Assembly (NCBI GenBank): GCA_900317845.1
Contig: ONII01000021.1
Span: 1-41,381, forward strand
Source of the DNA: an uncultured Bacteroidales bacterium
Lineage (GTDB): Bacteria; Bacteroidota; Bacteroidia; Bacteroidales; UBA932
Length of the DNA stretch: 41,381 bases
Direction: 5' to 3'
Both the position numbers and the translations under genes were made by a program. A model generated the notes under the pieces. It made no database searches. It had not been told where the DNA came from and saw nothing but the letters and a program-made list of their open reading frames with translations. Positions within the stretch are counted from its first letter, which is position 1. Each line of letters begins with the position of its first letter. Shown piece after piece: positions 40,887-41,381 of this stretch.

Positions 40887-41381
40887 TTATTCTTTCTTTA
40901 ACGCCTCGGCGGGATTGGTCTGTGCAGTCTTGATGCTCTGGTACAAGACGGAGACGATGGCAATCAGCGCTACTACAGCCCCGGCTGCGAGGAATATCCA
41001 CCAGTGGAGGTCAATGCGGTGTCCGTACCCGGAGAGCCAGCGGCTCATGATGAACCAGGCAATGGGCACGCCGATAACAAAGGCGATTCCCACCATTTTC
41101 ATGAATGACAGCACCAGTTCTTTCAGCACGCCGGAATAATCGGCCCCAAAGACCTTTTTCACCGAGACACTGCGGATTTCCTGCTGCATGTAGTAGGAAC
41201 TCATCGCGAAGAGCCCCAAGGCACTCACCAGGATGGACAGCAGCGTGAAGATGAGCACGATGTTCAGCACCCGGCTTTCATCGGCAAAGCCCTCCTCGAT
41301 CATTTCCTCGATATACTGGGCTTCGAAAAGCCGGTCCGGGAAGACTTCCTTGCAGGCGGCTTCCACCTGCTTTTTCGCGGC
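40887..41381 (-). CDS. MacB/FtsX-type ABC permease (4), C-terminal part
   Basis: The frame runs off the right edge of the window, so only the last 160-odd residues are seen. They show the final FtsX bundle: LNIVLIFTLLSILVSALGLF, the coupling-helix stretch IRSVSVKKVFGADYSGVLKE, two more TM segments and the end TNPAEALKKE. This is the family C-terminus. It lies upstream of the ATPase gene in the same direction. Confidence 0.9.
   Translation of the reverse strand, partial: AAKKQVEAACKEVFPDRLFEAQYIEEMIEEGFADESRVLNIVLIFTLLSILVSALGLFAMSSYYMQQEIRSVSVKKVFGADYSGVLKELVLSFMKMVGIAFVIGVPIAWFIMSRWLSGYGHRIDLHWWIFLAAGAVVALIAIVSVLYQSIKTAQTNPAEALKKE

Overview
The window is about 41 kb of a chromosome from a Bacteroidales-type member of the Bacteroidota, probably an uncultured gut or rumen lineage. 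Three things support this. Promoters follow the Bacteroidota pattern TTG-N19/20-TAnnTTTG, starts mostly lack Shine-Dalgarno sites, and the families present (DUF3853, DUF4249 beside a TonB-dependent receptor, ORF6N, long MacB/FtsX-type permeases, AAA_14/DUF4143 ATPases) are typical of that phylum. I cannot name the genus from sequence alone.

Region 1 (about 0.2-7.1 kb) is a decayed integrative or mobilizable element read on the minus strand. In order it has a tyrosine recombinase, a Schlafen-AlbA_2/ATPase regulator, a broken relative of that regulator, a two-TM membrane protein, a DUF3853 protein, a HTH replication protein, an unknown protein and a MobC-like protein. A strong hairpin pair before mobC is a candidate oriT. 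No relaxase is present. The element is bounded by a 71-bp INVERTED repeat (249-319 and 6996-7066), which is unusual for a tyrosine-recombinase island. Both copies carry an inward-facing promoter, and their outer ends look like tRNA 3' fragments followed by terminators.

Region 2 (7.2-14.6 kb) is an accessory zone. It has three P-loop ATPases of defence/AAA_14 style, a three-gene operon of small unknown proteins, an AT-rich unknown gene, and an APH-fold kinase flanked by a 103-bp direct repeat. Palindromic operator-like sites lie before each ATPase, and two of the ATPases share TTGCGA half-sites.

Region 3 (14.7-22.5 kb) looks like core genome: a Big2/transglutaminase lipoprotein, a Bcp peroxiredoxin, a zinc metallopeptidase, a YghZ-type aldo-keto reductase, a second APH-fold kinase and an exported protein. 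It also has a two-gene unit that joins an AmgK-like sugar kinase fused to a RapZ C-terminal domain with a MurU-like nucleotidyltransferase, which implies MurNAc salvage to UDP-MurNAc under amino-sugar sensing.

Region 4 (22.5-31.7 kb) holds a TolC/HlyD/ABC-2/ABC-2 efflux operon with no ATPase, a short TonB-dependent receptor with a DUF4249 lipoprotein, a tRNA-Val(CAC) with its own promoter and terminator, and an unknown lipoprotein.

Region 5 (31.7-41.4 kb) is a minus-strand array of MacB/FtsX-like permeases with one ATPase. Two opposite-strand ORF6N genes sit between permeases so that each ORF6N stop directly abuts a permease stop. One ORF6N gene is frameshifted, and one permease is broken by an exact 50-bp tandem duplication. 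A 136-bp block spanning the divergent starts is nearly identical in both units. A pair of strong palindromes 51 bp apart lies between the ATPase and its first permease.
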